Position numbers and translations under genes: made by a program | Notes under the pieces: model-generated | The model's database searches: none | Told to the model about the DNA's origin: nothing | Seen by the model: only the letters and a program-made list of their open reading frames with translations | Part shown: positions 52,955 to 62,584 of the stretch, one piece after another | Layout: the number at the start of each line of letters is the position of its first letter | Position numbering within the stretch: position 1 is the first letter of the stretch | Source of the DNA: Argonema antarcticum A004/B2 | GTDB lineage: Bacteria > Cyanobacteriota > Cyanobacteriia > Cyanobacteriales > Aerosakkonemataceae | DNA length: 64,000 nucleotides | Direction of reading: 5' to 3' | Assembly: GCF_023333585.1 (NCBI RefSeq) | Contig: NZ_JAIQZN010000005.1 | Coordinates: 62,001 to 126,000, forward strand

Positions 52955-53653
52955 CTACGAATTGAGTTCATCTAACTTAGCGCGAACTGCTTGAATATCT
53001 TGCCACATCAACCACTTCGGACTGCCACTTTCCTTTGAGGGATTTCGCAACAAATAGGCTGGGTGTAAAATAGGCATACAAAGTCGCCCTTCCCATTCCA
53101 TCCAAGTGCCTCTAATTTTCGTAATTCCTCTTTTATCTCCAGTTAAACCTTTGACAGCGGTCGCGCCAGTTAAGAGAATAATTTTCGGATTGACTAGGCG
53201 AATTTGTTCTAGCAAATAAGGTTTGCAAGCGGCGATTTCATCCGGCTTAGGAACTCGGTTATTTGGTGGGCGGCAATTATTTACATTACAAATGTAAACA
53301 TCTTTTTCACTACTCAATCCAACCGCTGCGAGAATTTTTTCTAATAGTTGACCCGCTTTACCAACAAATGGCAAACCCGTCTCGTCTTCATTTTGACCGG
53401 GTGCTTCGCCTACAATCATTATCGGGGCTTGTGGATTGCCGCGTCCAACGACAGCATGAATGCGGGTGTCTCCCAAACGACAGCGATCGCACTTGTTGCA
53501 ATGATTGGCTAGTTGGTCTAAGGTTTGATAAGTACCGGGAGGAATGGGTATTTTTGCACTGGTGGGAATCAAATCTGACCCAAAGGCTGACCGGGTAGAT
53601 GCTTCGCCATCAGGTAAAAGGTCAAAAAGGCTGAGTTGTTCTTCGTTGGACAT
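52955..53653 (-). CDS. family 4 uracil-DNA glycosylase
   Basis: This enzyme removes uracil from DNA. The 232 residues include an Fe-S-type Cys group HCNKCDRC near 51-58 with partners in NNCRPP and AACKPY, motif A GEAPGQNEDETGLPFVG near 82-98 and motif B HPAYLLRNP. Spacing and motifs fit the type 4 (thermophile/bacterial Fe-S) UDG family; the extra short N-terminus is hydrophilic. Its stop lies close to the MITE-like copy B. Confidence 0.93.
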   Translation of the reverse strand: MSNEEQLSLFDLLPDGEASTRSAFGSDLIPTSAKIPIPPGTYQTLDQLANHCNKCDRCRLGDTRIHAVVGRGNPQAPIMIVGEAPGQNEDETGLPFVGKAGQLLEKILAAVGLSSEKDVYICNVNNCRPPNNRVPKPDEIAACKPYLLEQIRLVNPKIILLTGATAVKGLTGDKRGITKIRGTWMEWEGRLCMPILHPAYLLRNPSKESGSPKWLMWQDIQAVRAKLDELNS

Positions 53654-53680
53654 AGATTGAAGGGCAAGGTTTCCAAGGCA

Positions 53681-53926
53681 TTAAAATGGCATATCATCGT
53701 CGTCGAAACCGTCCTGGGGGGGAAAATCATCACTCTCTTCAAGCTTTGGCTGATTTTCCGGTTCTGTTTGCATATCGATCCAGCGTTTGGCTTGCTTAAG
53801 TGCTTCTTTCTCATTTTTGGCGTTGTGAACTGGGATAAAGCATTTGCCACCGGAGTTCCAGACTTCTACGCAGAATACTGGTCTGGCTTCGATAATCCAA
53901 CCTTTATAAATTTCTGGTGAACTCAT
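53681..53926 (-). CDS. hypothetical 81-residue acidic protein
   Basis: From the ATG at 53926 the protein reads SSPEIYKGWIIEARPV, CVEVWNSGGKCFIPVHNAKNEKEALKQAKRWID, and then an acidic, Asp/Pro-rich tail ending DDDDMPF. It lies 27 nt upstream of the uracil-DNA glycosylase gene on the same strand, so the two may be co-transcribed. I do not recognise the family. The acidic tail resembles protein-binding tails such as that of SSB, but that is only a resemblance. Confidence 0.7.
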   Translation of the reverse strand: MSSPEIYKGWIIEARPVFCVEVWNSGGKCFIPVHNAKNEKEALKQAKRWIDMQTEPENQPKLEESDDFPPQDGFDDDDMPF

Positions 53927-54048
53927 AGTTGATACCAATTCTCTATCCTGTTGCTACATATCGCCTAACTGTATGGTATAGTTTAATGATGTCGGTAGTC
54001 TGAAAATGAAGCAAAGCCGTTTTAGATAAAGGAAAGTATTGGAATAGT

Positions 54049-55407
54049 TCAGTTGCCGAAATTAGTCCGAGGCGATGCTTGCAAAATTTCTTTTACTTTA
54101 TTCTGGGCCGATCGCATTAGCTGTTGCGCTTCTGCATAAGCAGTCGTCTCCGGTTTAATCTTCTCTAATTGATTGATAATTCGTTGGATTTGACTAATCA
54201 TTTGGTTACGATCGACTGAGGAAGCATTGCGGGTAGTATTTGCAAGTAAAGATTCGATTTGCTCTTTAGCCGTCTCCAGATCTCTTACAGAAGCTTGTTC
54301 CATTTCCAACCTAGTTCGTACTGTTCCCAAATCACTTTGATATTTAGCTAGTAACTTTTGCGCTTCTACGTAGCCAGAGTCCTCTACTCGAACTGCTTCC
54401 AGCCGATCGATCGCCTGTGACCACAATTTTTGGATTTCCTGCCACTCACTAGCACTATGAGGCGGATTCTGCGCCTTTTGACCAGCCGCTATAGCAAATT
54501 GGTTCGCTACCTCAATCAAAGTTTGCGTTCTAGCACTCTTTGCGGCTATACTGGCAACTTCTTGAAAATCGCGCTGATAAGCTGCTAATTTAGTTCTTGA
54601 TGTTCTTCCGATCAGTGTTTGCTGGGGCAATTGATTTATCTGATCCAAAGCCGCTTGCCATGCTGCGATCGCTTTTTCTCGGTCTGCAACTGTTGACGCC
54701 TGTTCGTATTGCTGCTTAGCTGTGTTGAGCGCTTGTTCTCCTTGAGTTAGTAGCGTTTGCGCTTGCTTTTCTTGAAATAGCTTGGCTTCCATGCGCCCCA
54801 CATTCGCTCTCGCTGCTTTAAACTCATCAAAGGTAAACTGCCAACCAAACCAAGCGGTGTATTTAGGCCAATAGCCTAAAAACCAAACTGGCAAAGCATC
54901 CAGATGTTTTTGCGCTTCTTTTACTTTCACTGCGCCTAAGTCCAAATCGGCTGAACTGGTAGATTGGTTTACCAACTGGTCGGCTTGTTCCACTGATGCG
55001 ATCGCCCGCCGATAGTTATAATCCATACTCATATAGCTGGGTAGTAGCAAAATTGGTAATGTTCGCGCTACCGGCCAGCGAATCATCGGATAAGGTAGGT
55101 TCAGTACCCAAATTGCCCCAGCAGATCCAGCTAAAAATACAGCAGCAAATTTTATTTTGCTCCACTTACCGGGGGGACAGTTGGCTTTGGCGGCCTGTTT
55201 GAGAACTTTTTCGCTAAAGTTGGGGAAAAAAGCGATTACCGTATCGCGCAGTTCTTCTAGGGAAGCCGGTTCGCCTGTTTGCGAGCGCAGTCTTTCTAAC
55301 CGCTTCAGCACAATGTCTCGCTGTACATCTCCCGCCAGCACATCTTTAGAGCATCGCTTCACCTCAGTAGCAAGAATTTCAAAGGCGCGGTTATATAGAC
55401 GAGGCAT
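54049..55407 (-). CDS. coiled-coil membrane protein, unknown function
   Basis: The ATG at 55407 is preferred over 55419. The protein has about 452 residues: a cytosolic N-terminal helical region (to about 80), one or two membrane helices between about 82 and 125 (FAAVFLAGSAGAIWVLNL, LPILLLPSYM), then nearly 320 residues of Gln/Ala/Glu-rich coiled coil (e.g. EKQAQTLLTQGEQALNTAKQQYEQA). It is probably anchored with a long helical domain, perhaps a scaffold. I recall similar genes in cyanobacteria, but no function is known to me. Confidence 0.8.
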   Translation of the reverse strand: MPRLYNRAFEILATEVKRCSKDVLAGDVQRDIVLKRLERLRSQTGEPASLEELRDTVIAFFPNFSEKVLKQAAKANCPPGKWSKIKFAAVFLAGSAGAIWVLNLPYPMIRWPVARTLPILLLPSYMSMDYNYRRAIASVEQADQLVNQSTSSADLDLGAVKVKEAQKHLDALPVWFLGYWPKYTAWFGWQFTFDEFKAARANVGRMEAKLFQEKQAQTLLTQGEQALNTAKQQYEQASTVADREKAIAAWQAALDQINQLPQQTLIGRTSRTKLAAYQRDFQEVASIAAKSARTQTLIEVANQFAIAAGQKAQNPPHSASEWQEIQKLWSQAIDRLEAVRVEDSGYVEAQKLLAKYQSDLGTVRTRLEMEQASVRDLETAKEQIESLLANTTRNASSVDRNQMISQIQRIINQLEKIKPETTAYAEAQQLMRSAQNKVKEILQASPRTNFGN

Positions 55408-55678
55408 ATAATATACCAACAGATTAATTTAATTTGGCAGTCAATTTTTTGTGCTGAACCCAGCTTTCCCCATAGCCTAATTGTTACACTCGATCGCAAC
55501 TTTGGGAATACTATCTCGTGTCTAGCTGACCGAGATCACTTTAGTTTTCTGAAGCGATGAGTGATACTACGGTAGAACGCAGCCTCAACCTAAAGGCGCG
55601 GTGTACAGTAGGGATGTTGCTTAACTGGGTGTTTTTCTTGGATTGTAACCTATGGGCAGATGTTGGGAGTTAACTTAA

Positions 55679-56209
55679 ATGAAACAAGTTGGTGTAACAG
55701 TATGGTTTACTGGCCTTAGCGGTGCCGGTAAGACTACGATCAGTCGGGCTGTGGAGGTGGCGTTGCGATCGCGCGACTACTCTATAGAAATCCTCGATGG
55801 GGATGTAGTCCGCGAGAACTTGACAAAAGACTTAGGTTTTAGTAAAGAAGACCGCGATAATAATATCCGCCGCATCGGTTTCGTGGCGCATCTATTGAGT
55901 AGGAACGGCGTGATTGTTTTGGTTTCAGCTATTTCGCCTTATCGCGAAATGCGGGACGAGATGAAAAAGCGAATTGGAGATTTTATCGAAGTTTACGTAA
56001 ATGCACCTCTCGCAGTGTGCGAAGAACGCGATGTCAAGGGGCTTTATAAGAAAGCACGCGCTGGACAAATTCAGCATTTTACTGGCATTGACGACCCCTA
56101 TGAAGCGCCGCTACAGCCGGATGTGGAATGTCGCACCGATATAGAAAGTGTCGAAGAAAGTGTCGCTAAGGTTTTGCACAAGTTGGAAGCTGGTGGTTAT
56201 ATAAACTAG
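55679..56209 (+). CDS. cysC: adenylylsulfate kinase
   Basis: CysC phosphorylates APS to PAPS with ATP in sulfate assimilation. The 176-residue protein has P-loop GLSGAGKTT (12-20), [44 protein letters not shown] and the lid region, all family-typical. No ATP sulfurylase gene is next to it. A 23-bp inverted repeat follows the stop. Confidence 0.97.
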   Translation: MKQVGVTVWFTGLSGAGKTTISRAVEVALRSRDYSIEILDGDVVRENLTKDLGFSKEDRDNNIRRIGFVAHLLSRNGVIVLVSAISPYREMRDEMKKRIGDFIEVYVNAPLAVCEERDVKGLYKKARAGQIQHFTGIDDPYEAPLQPDVECRTDIESVEESVAKVLHKLEAGGYIN

Positions 56210-56212
56210 GGG

Positions 56213-56344
56213 CTAGGAAAGTCAAAAGTCAAAAGTCAAAAGTCAAAAGTCAAGAAAAAGGGGGAAAATTTCAAATTTTCGATTTAAAATTTGAAATTAC
56301 CCAGTTACCAACCCCTTTTTTCTTTTGACTTTTGACTTTCCTAG
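56213..56344. terminator. long inverted repeat between convergent cysC and S4 gene
   Basis: A perfect 23-bp arm (ctaggaaagtcaaaag... at 56213-56235) pairs with 56322-56344. The left side continues as further aaagtca heptamer units. The right arm reaches into the end of the convergent gene (stop near 56349), and the loop of about 86 nt is A/T-rich. It could stop both transcripts, and it shows heptamer expansion on one side of an inverted pair. Confidence 0.7.
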
Positions 56345-56348
56345 TTGC

Positions 56349-57128
56349 TTACATATAGCGAGTTAATTGAACTCGGAAGCGGTCTTTTTTGGTAATAGCT
56401 ACTTCGCCAACTTCGAGGCGTCCTTTGCCGCGAATGGCGATTAAGTCGCCTTGTTTAACTTGATAACTGGCAGAGGTAATATCTTTCCAATTGACTCGGA
56501 CATCACCGCCATCGATTAAATCGACCATTTTGGTGCGGGACATCCCAAAACCGGCTGATGCGATCGCATCCAGTCGCAAAGATGCTTCTACTGTTGTTAA
56601 TTCTTTCTTTTTCGGTTCTTTGAACTTCAGTTCGGTTAACTCAATCGGCTGAGTTTTCACAGGGACCGATCGCACTTGAGTCAAATGCTGTCCCAGATAT
56701 TCTACCATTTCTGGAACGACAATCGCCTGAGCCCCTCGCTCTCCCAGCACAATCACGTCGCCGGTTTTTTCTCGCATAATCCCGCATCCCAACATGGAAC
56801 CTAGAAAGTCACGGTGAGTGGCGGGATCGAACAGAAAGTTACCGGCAATTTCCAGGGCGGCGATATCTACCTGAGATTGGTCGAGAGGAAGTTCCGATCG
56901 CGCGATCGCAACTCGTTGCCTTTCCGCTTGCGGATAACCTCCCCAAGCCAACAGATGCACTTCTGTCAAGCGTGCGAACATCTGCTGAACCTCCGCCAAT
57001 TCTGGTGGCGAAAGAAAATCTGTAAAGACAATTTCCCAGGTTTTGATAGCTTGTTCGGCTAAGTCAATTACCCGACGCGCAGTGTCTCGATTTTCGATTC
57101 CTTTTAAAAGTTCTTCCCTTGGCAACAT
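56349..57128 (-). CDS. photosystem II S4-domain protein
   Basis: This 259-residue protein is the PSII S4 family member of cyanobacteria and chloroplasts, related to YlmH. An N-terminal domain (LPREELLKGIENRDTARRVIDLAEQAI) precedes a central domain with GSMLGCGIMREKTGDVIV. The C-terminal S4 RNA-binding domain (about 185-245) has LRLDAIASAGFGMSRTKMVDLIDGGDVRVNW. It binds RNA and is reported near PSII assembly; the exact role is unclear. A ttttaga heptamer run lies just before the start (57133-57158). Confidence 0.9.
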   Translation of the reverse strand: MLPREELLKGIENRDTARRVIDLAEQAIKTWEIVFTDFLSPPELAEVQQMFARLTEVHLLAWGGYPQAERQRVAIARSELPLDQSQVDIAALEIAGNFLFDPATHRDFLGSMLGCGIMREKTGDVIVLGERGAQAIVVPEMVEYLGQHLTQVRSVPVKTQPIELTELKFKEPKKKELTTVEASLRLDAIASAGFGMSRTKMVDLIDGGDVRVNWKDITSASYQVKQGDLIAIRGKGRLEVGEVAITKKDRFRVQLTRYM

Positions 57129-57173
57129 CGTTCGATTTTAGATTTTAGATTTTAGATTGAGATTGGAAACATT

Positions 57174-57683
57174 TTATCGATCGACGGCATAACCTTGAAT
57201 AGTTTCAGGCTTAAATTGGCGGAGTATGCTAGTAGCTTGGCGTGTCAGAATTTCAGAACCACGAACGATAATTATGTATTTACCAGCATTGAGACGATTG
57301 CGATAAGGTAAAGCATCATCGCTGCCAAACAATAAGCCCGTGCCACCACCAATAAAAATACTACCCATTAATCCACCGATCGCACCCAGGAGGCCACCGA
57401 TCAAATGATCGCCGATTTCACCCGCCCAGGCAAAGGTGTTTAAATTAGTTTGCAGGCTGAATGCCAGACCAGCGACAAAGCCAAACGGCACTAGCCAAAA
57501 TCCCATTAGCTTAGCTTGGTTCTTAGCTTGCTCATTGGGATCGATCGGGCCGAACTCCTCAGCAGTTTTGTACCCCCTGCCCACGATCGATACTTTATCC
57601 ATCGGTAAGCCTTCTTTCTCTAGGGCAGAATAAGCTTCTTCTGCCTGAATGCGGTCTGCCAATACGGTAACTAGGTAATTCAT
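57174..57683 (-). CDS. Gly-rich membrane protein, GlsB/stress-type hypothetical
   Basis: An ATG at 57683 is preferred; the 63 upstream codons are not protein-like. The 169 residues start with an alpha/beta module (YLVTVLADRIQAEEAYSALEKEGLPMDKVSIVGRGYKTAEEFGPIDP), similar in form to ferredoxin-like folds of general-stress YflT/DUF1269-type proteins. Two glycine-rich membrane helices follow (GLLGAIGGLMGSIFIGGGTGLLFG), then KYIIIVRGSEI and a helical tail. The substrate or partner is unknown. Confidence 0.75.
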   Translation of the reverse strand: MNYLVTVLADRIQAEEAYSALEKEGLPMDKVSIVGRGYKTAEEFGPIDPNEQAKNQAKLMGFWLVPFGFVAGLAFSLQTNLNTFAWAGEIGDHLIGGLLGAIGGLMGSIFIGGGTGLLFGSDDALPYRNRLNAGKYIIIVRGSEILTRQATSILRQFKPETIQGYAVDR

Positions 57684-58129
57684 AAATTCGATCGAGTCTT
57701 GTCGAAATACAGAGACAGCCCAATTAACAGAGTATTGTATTAATTGGCTAAAAACCAACAAAACAAAAGAAATTAGGGGATCGATCCGATCGCGATCGCA
57801 CATCTCAACTAGAGAGATCGCAAGAAGAAAACTTTCTGAAGCGGTGACATCTTCATTGACTGCGATGCCCAAACTGACCCCAATACCTCATTCCTAACAT
57901 ATTTAATGAAAACTTCAGCACCCGATGGCAACCGTCGCACCACTTTGCCGCTAGAATGACGTACTGTAGAGGTTTCAGATGGTGGTAAACTGGCCTGCAC
58001 TGCATAAAACAGCCGACAGACTAATATACAAAGACACAAATCTCCATCTCTACTAGCAGTAACAAAAGTGCCTGCATTTCCCAAATTGTTGGCGGGACAG
58101 GTTTCCCCCTCTAAACTCACTTACTCACC
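57684..58129. other. long divergent intergenic region before serA
   Basis: About 446 bases lie between a minus-strand gene and serA. Dense HIP1-like sites (GATCGCGATCGC around 57789) are present. A minus frame of 103 codons (57809-58120) has no ribosome site or recognisable family and is not called. Promoters for both genes should be here. Confidence 0.5.
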
Positions 58130-59710
58130 ATGTCAAAGGTTCTCGTCTCCGATTCAATAGACCAAGCTGGCATCGACATCTTATCTCAGGTAGCCCAAGT
58201 TGATGTAAAAACGGGCTTGTCGCCAGAAGAATTAATCCGCATCATCCCAGAATACGACGCGCTGATGATCCGCTCTGAAACTCGCGTTACGAAGGCAGTA
58301 ATCGAAGCTGGCACACAGCTGAAAATTATTGGACGAGCGGGTGTTGGCGTTGATAATGTGGATATACCTGCGGCAACTAGGCAGGGTATTGTCGTCGTCA
58401 ACTCTCCAGAAGGCAACACAATTGCGGCGGCGGAACACGCACTTGCAATGATGCTATCCCTCTCCCGCTACATCCCCGATGCCAACCAGTCGGTAAAAAA
58501 CAACAAGTGGGATCGCAAGCGCTATATAGGCGCAGAAGTATACAAAAAAAACCTCGGCGTTGTCGGCTTGGGTAAAATTGGCTCCCACGTAGCCACCGTA
58601 GCACGGGCAATGGGCATGAAAGTAATGGCCTTTGACCCCTATCTCTCCAACGAACGGGCCGAACAGCTGGGCTGTCGCCTGGTAGAAATGGACTTGCTGT
58701 TGCGGGAAGCCGACTACATCACCCTGCATATGCCAAAAACGCCAGAAACCGCCCACCTAATCAACGCCGAAGCGCTGGCCAAAATGAAACCCACTGCCCG
58801 CATTATCAACTGCGCCAGAGGTGGAATAATTGACGAAGCGGCTTTGGCAGAGGCATTGCAACAAGGTAAAATTGCTGGTGCAGCATTGGATGTCTTCGAG
58901 ACAGAACCCCTGGGCGAATCACCCCTGCGCGATCTCGGTAAAGAAGTTGTCCTTACGCCCCACCTGGGAGCCTCCACAGCCGAAGCTCAGGTTAATGTCG
59001 CCATTGACGTTGCAGAGCAAATTCGCGATGTGCTGTTAGGTTTACCGGCAAGATCCGCCGTGAATATCCCCGGCTTGGCTCCAGACGTTGTGGAAAAGCT
59101 CAAACCATACATGGGACTGGCGGAAACTCTGGGTACCCTGGTGGGTCAGCTGGCTGGTGGAAGAGTGGAAAGTCTCAATGTTCGGATGCAGGGAGAATTG
59201 GCTACCAATGAAAGCCAACCGTTAGTGGTGGCATCCCTCAAAGGTCTGCTGTCTCAAGCTTTGCGAGAGCGGGTAAACTATGTGAATGCGGCTCTAGAAG
59301 CTAAAGAGCGGGGCATTCGCGTAATTGAAACGCGGGATGCCTCGATTCGAGACTATGCTGGTTCCCTACACTTAGAGGCGAAGGGGTCTTTAGGCGAACA
59401 CTCGGTGACCGGCGCTTTGTTGGGCGATCGCGAAATTCGGATCACCGATATTGATGATTTCCCCATCAATGTGCCACCTTCTCAGCATATGCTGTTTACC
59501 GTGCATCGCGATATGCCAGGTATTATTGGCAAAATTGGTTCGCTATTGGGCAGTTTTAATGTCAATATTGCCAGTATGCAGGTAGGCCGCAAAATTGTGC
59601 GGGGCGATGCCGTGATGGTGCTGAATCTCGACGATCCCTTACCGGAAGGAATCTTAACCGAGATTCTCAAAGTTCCAGGTATTCGCGATGCCTACACGGT
59701 AACTTTATGA
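58130..59710 (+). CDS. serA: D-3-phosphoglycerate dehydrogenase
   Basis: SerA oxidises 3-phosphoglycerate, starting serine synthesis. The 526-residue protein is the long bacterial type. An N-terminal substrate part is followed by the NAD-binding domain (GLGKIGSHVATVARAMG) and catalytic Arg and Glu (NCARGGIIDE) with His in HLGASTAEAQ. An intervening ASB domain (about 320-440) and a C-terminal ACT domain (HRDMPGIIGKIGSLLGSFNVNIASMQVGR) follow, the site of serine feedback in the family. It lies 145 nt upstream of prmA; STRRs fill the gap. Confidence 0.97.
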   Translation: MSKVLVSDSIDQAGIDILSQVAQVDVKTGLSPEELIRIIPEYDALMIRSETRVTKAVIEAGTQLKIIGRAGVGVDNVDIPAATRQGIVVVNSPEGNTIAAAEHALAMMLSLSRYIPDANQSVKNNKWDRKRYIGAEVYKKNLGVVGLGKIGSHVATVARAMGMKVMAFDPYLSNERAEQLGCRLVEMDLLLREADYITLHMPKTPETAHLINAEALAKMKPTARIINCARGGIIDEAALAEALQQGKIAGAALDVFETEPLGESPLRDLGKEVVLTPHLGASTAEAQVNVAIDVAEQIRDVLLGLPARSAVNIPGLAPDVVEKLKPYMGLAETLGTLVGQLAGGRVESLNVRMQGELATNESQPLVVASLKGLLSQALRERVNYVNAALEAKERGIRVIETRDASIRDYAGSLHLEAKGSLGEHSVTGALLGDREIRITDIDDFPINVPPSQHMLFTVHRDMPGIIGKIGSLLGSFNVNIASMQVGRKIVRGDAVMVLNLDDPLPEGILTEILKVPGIRDAYTVTL

Positions 59711-59711
59711 G

Positions 59712-59808
59712 TTCTGAGTGCTGAGTGCTGAGTGCTGAGTAAAGGCTTTGATAAGTGGGTTAGCAACAAGTACTATAAGTTCTGAGTGCTGAGTGCTGAG
59801 TACTGAGT
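59712..59808. repeat. two tgctgag heptamer arrays
   Basis: About four units each lie at 59712-59740 and 59780-59808, separated by about 39 nt. Each begins gttctgag, so the second looks like a duplicate of the first with its flank. The same heptamer type is at 3664-3726, but in opposite orientation relative to the gene. Confidence 0.93.
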
Positions 59809-59855
59809 CTGGTCTTTCTACTCAGCACGGCTTCCGTTGCACTCAGGACTAAAAT

Positions 59856-60752
59856 ATGGCAAACAGCTGGTGGGAACTGCAAATTCTCTGCGACCAAGAC
59901 CTAGAGGATTCTGTATTCTGGCGATTAGAAAAATTTGGCTGTCGGGGAACTGCCAGTGAGATGAAGGGTCATGCTTGCTTGGTTAGAGGCTATATGCCGC
60001 AAGAACAGGCGCAGCTTTTAGATTTGGCGGCGCTGTCCTTGTGGTTGCACCAGGATGCGCTGGTTTTGGGTATGCCGGTGCCAGCGATGAAATGGCATCT
60101 CATTGATGAGGAAGATTGGGCGAGTAGCTGGAAGGCACATTGGCAACCCCAAGAGGTTGGCGATCGCTTTTTGATTTACCCCGCATGGTTACCTGTACCA
60201 GCAGACTCGGAACGAATCATTTTGCGCCTCGATCCGGGTCTTGCTTTTGGGACGGGGACTCACGCCACTACCCAGCTTTGTCTGGAATCGTTGGAAATGC
60301 GGCTTGGTTTTGAGGAAACTAAGGCTGTAGTGGCGGATATTGGTTGCGGTTCGGGAATTTTATCTTTGGGGGCGGTGTTGCTGGGGGCCCAAAAGGTTTA
60401 TGCGATCGATACCGATCCCCTGGCGGTGCGTTCTGCACGCAGCAATCGCACCCTCAACCGGATTGCTTCTGGGCGTTTAATTGTGGAACAAGGCAGTGTC
60501 GATCGCCTAATCCAGCGGCTTGATGGCCCTGTCGATGGCATTGTCTGCAATATCCTGGCTGAGACGATCATCGACTTGACACCGCAGATGAATGCGATCG
60601 TCAAACCCACCACTTGGGCCATTCTCAGCGGTATTTTGTTAGACCAAACTAAACCAGTTGCCGATGTTCTGGAGCAAAACGGTTGGGTGATTGCCACTCT
60701 TTGGCGTCGCCAAGACTGGTGTTGTTTTAATATCCGGCGTGGCTATAATTAA
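59856..60752 (+). CDS. prmA: ribosomal protein L11 methyltransferase
   Basis: PrmA trimethylates L11 using SAM. The 298-residue protein has the L11-recognition N-terminus ([26 protein letters not shown]), then the catalytic domain with [34 protein letters not shown] and [11 protein letters not shown] (NxLA motif), and ends [14 protein letters not shown]. It follows serA on the same strand, an adjacency I recall as common in cyanobacteria. Confidence 0.95.
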   Translation: MANSWWELQILCDQDLEDSVFWRLEKFGCRGTASEMKGHACLVRGYMPQEQAQLLDLAALSLWLHQDALVLGMPVPAMKWHLIDEEDWASSWKAHWQPQEVGDRFLIYPAWLPVPADSERIILRLDPGLAFGTGTHATTQLCLESLEMRLGFEETKAVVADIGCGSGILSLGAVLLGAQKVYAIDTDPLAVRSARSNRTLNRIASGRLIVEQGSVDRLIQRLDGPVDGIVCNILAETIIDLTPQMNAIVKPTTWAILSGILLDQTKPVADVLEQNGWVIATLWRRQDWCCFNIRRGYN

Positions 60753-60757
60753 GGTTT

Positions 60758-61312
60758 TTAGCGAAATAAAAAATAGACGTAAATAAGATCGATCGCGATC
60801 GCTAAACCTTTACCAATCCAAGATTGGATTAGATTGAAAACAGGAAACGACGCTAGCAGCACTAACGATATTTCAACAACAGAAAAAATCCCACCGTAAT
60901 GCTGCCGATCCCAATAAGAAATGGGACTGATAAACCGATAGTTGCTTAAGGGGAAAAAGTGCCGATGGGCGTCATCGTTGTGAACTGGTAAGTCGAGAAG
61001 AGAATGCAGCACCATGCTGATGCAGAGGATTTGCACATTTTTCCATCCCAATTTATAAGCGATAACGCATCCCAACAAAGCCAAAGGTATCGAATGAAAG
61101 GTAGCGACAATATTTTGCCAAAAAGGTTCGTAGTAAGTTTCTGACCAGATTTGGCGTTCCGGGAGACGCGCAATAAGTTTCGCCCATCCGTATAAAACAA
61201 ATATTGGTATGTCAGGTAGAATTGCACCAATGAAAATGGGAAGATTGGCTTGTGGCTGCGTCTGTCTGCCTAAAAAGAAAAGATTAAGAATGGCGTGGCT
61301 GGGTGTGTTCAT
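60758..61312 (-). CDS. DUF457-like membrane protein
   Basis: This protein has 184 residues with about four membrane helices. H-x-I near the start (SHAILNLFFLG) and the conserved HSLLDLPVHNDDAHRHFFPLSNYRF, PISYWDRQHYG place it near the family of inner-membrane metal-dependent hydrolases (YdjM/DUF457-type). Its His/Asp residues are likely metal ligands. The gene overlaps the prohibitin-like gene by 4 nt (start at 61312, stop of the upstream gene at 61309), so translation is coupled. The substrate is unknown. Confidence 0.8.
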   Translation of the reverse strand: MNTPSHAILNLFFLGRQTQPQANLPIFIGAILPDIPIFVLYGWAKLIARLPERQIWSETYYEPFWQNIVATFHSIPLALLGCVIAYKLGWKNVQILCISMVLHSLLDLPVHNDDAHRHFFPLSNYRFISPISYWDRQHYGGIFSVVEISLVLLASFPVFNLIQSWIGKGLAIAIDLIYVYFLFR

Positions 61313-62127
61313 TGCCGATCTTGAGGAGGTAAATCACTTGGCCTAATATTAATAAAAGGCAATGCGCCATTACCACCCAAAACTGTGGGAAAATGACCGT
61401 CCCATTTGTCGATCGCTTGCTTTTGCAAAATCTCCTGCGTTAAATTTTCCCGCAGCAATCTCTGTGCTTCAGCTTGTCCTTTAGCTCGGTTAATTTCTGC
61501 CTGTGCTTCTTGGGTAGCTTTTAGAGTCACGAACTCTGCCCGTTTGGCGTCCTGTTCCGCTATTTGTTTAGCTTCAACTGCCTCGCTAAATCGCTGGGAA
61601 AAGCGGATATTAACCAGAGAAATATCATCAACTGCAACGTTATAGTGTGCCAGTCGAGATTTCAATAAATCGTCAATACCTGCTTTTACTTCTCCCCGTC
61701 TGGTGATAATTTGTTCGGCAGTATATAAAGCCATTACTGCTTTAAGAACTTCTTCAATTGCTGGGTTAATAATCCGTTCGACGACCTCGAACTCGTCGCC
61801 AATCTGCTGAAAAACCGTATTGGCTTTGTCTGGAATTATATGCCAGTTCAGCGCCACGTCAGTGAAGACATCCTGAAGATCTTTGGAAGCGGCTTGAGCG
61901 GGAATTTGGTGCTTTTGTACCCGGACACTGAGGGTTTTTACAGTATTGACAATTGGCAAAATTGGGTGTATGCCTTCTGACAAAACTTGCTCTTGGACTT
62001 GACCAAACTGCATCACCACGCCGCGTTGTCCAGCGTTGACAATTACGAAGGGTTTGAAAGCGATCGCAACCAGCAACAGCAATATTGCTATTCCCGCTGC
62101 GATGTAAGAGGTATTGGTAGATTTCAT
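61309..62127 (-). CDS. prohibitin-like SPFH membrane protein
   Basis: The protein has 272 residues: an N-terminal membrane anchor (9-28), the SPFH/prohibitin domain (KPFVIVNAGQRGVVMQFGQVQEQVLSEGIHPILP to about 195) and a coiled-coil C-terminus (AEQDAKRAEFVTLKATQEAQAEINRAKGQAEAQRLL). Prohibitins form ring assemblies that support membrane proteins and FtsH proteases. It is followed by a coupled gene. A deleted second copy lies directly upstream (62124-62484), so this was a tandem duplication. Confidence 0.93.
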   Translation of the reverse strand: MKSTNTSYIAAGIAILLLLVAIAFKPFVIVNAGQRGVVMQFGQVQEQVLSEGIHPILPIVNTVKTLSVRVQKHQIPAQAASKDLQDVFTDVALNWHIIPDKANTVFQQIGDEFEVVERIINPAIEEVLKAVMALYTAEQIITRRGEVKAGIDDLLKSRLAHYNVAVDDISLVNIRFSQRFSEAVEAKQIAEQDAKRAEFVTLKATQEAQAEINRAKGQAEAQRLLRENLTQEILQKQAIDKWDGHFPTVLGGNGALPFINIRPSDLPPQDRQ

Positions 62128-62484
62128 TTATTTTGTTGAGTAGGCAAGTTGGCAGGACTAACATTAATAAATGGTAACGCACCATTGCCACTCATCACAG
62201 TGGGGAATTTGCCATCCCATTTTTCTATGGCGTGCTTTTGCAGGATTTGAGGCGTTAAATTTTCCCGCAGCAATCTTTGTGCTTCAGCTTGGCATAATCG
62301 GATGTATGCCCTCGTCCAAAACGGTATTTTCGACTTTGCCGAAGTGCATGACAACGCCGCGTTCTCCAGCATTGACAATGACAAAGGGGCGCAAGATAAT
62401 GGCTCCGAGTAATACAGCTATACCGCCTGAAATCTTAAAAGCAACACGAAGAGAATTGGGGGTTTGCGTTCTAAGGTTCTGCAT
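62124..62484 (-). pseudogene. prohibitin tandem copy with internal deletion and frameshift
   Basis: From the ATG at 62484, residues 1-65 match the first part of the intact neighbour (RPFVIVNAGERGVVMHFGKVENTVLDEGIHPIM against KPFVIVNAGQRGVVMQFGQVQEQVLSEGIHPIL). Then the frame shifts and the sequence jumps to the neighbour's last 60 residues (QAEAQRLLRENLTPQILQKHAIEKWDGKFPTV to the stop). About 150 codons of the SPFH core are missing at the junction near 62294, so the product cannot be functional. Its stop overlaps the intact gene's start. Confidence 0.93.
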
Positions 62485-62584
62485 AGTTTAATGGGGAGAA
62501 GATTTTTGTTTGTAAGTTTTGTAATTTTTAGGCAGTGAACAGTATATCAAGCAACAGACTTGTGGAGAGGGTATTGCTAATGGC

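Noticed and set aside
57809-58120. 103-codon minus frame before serA
   Set aside because: No ribosome site or known family, and it occupies the expected promoter region. A small secreted protein cannot be fully excluded.
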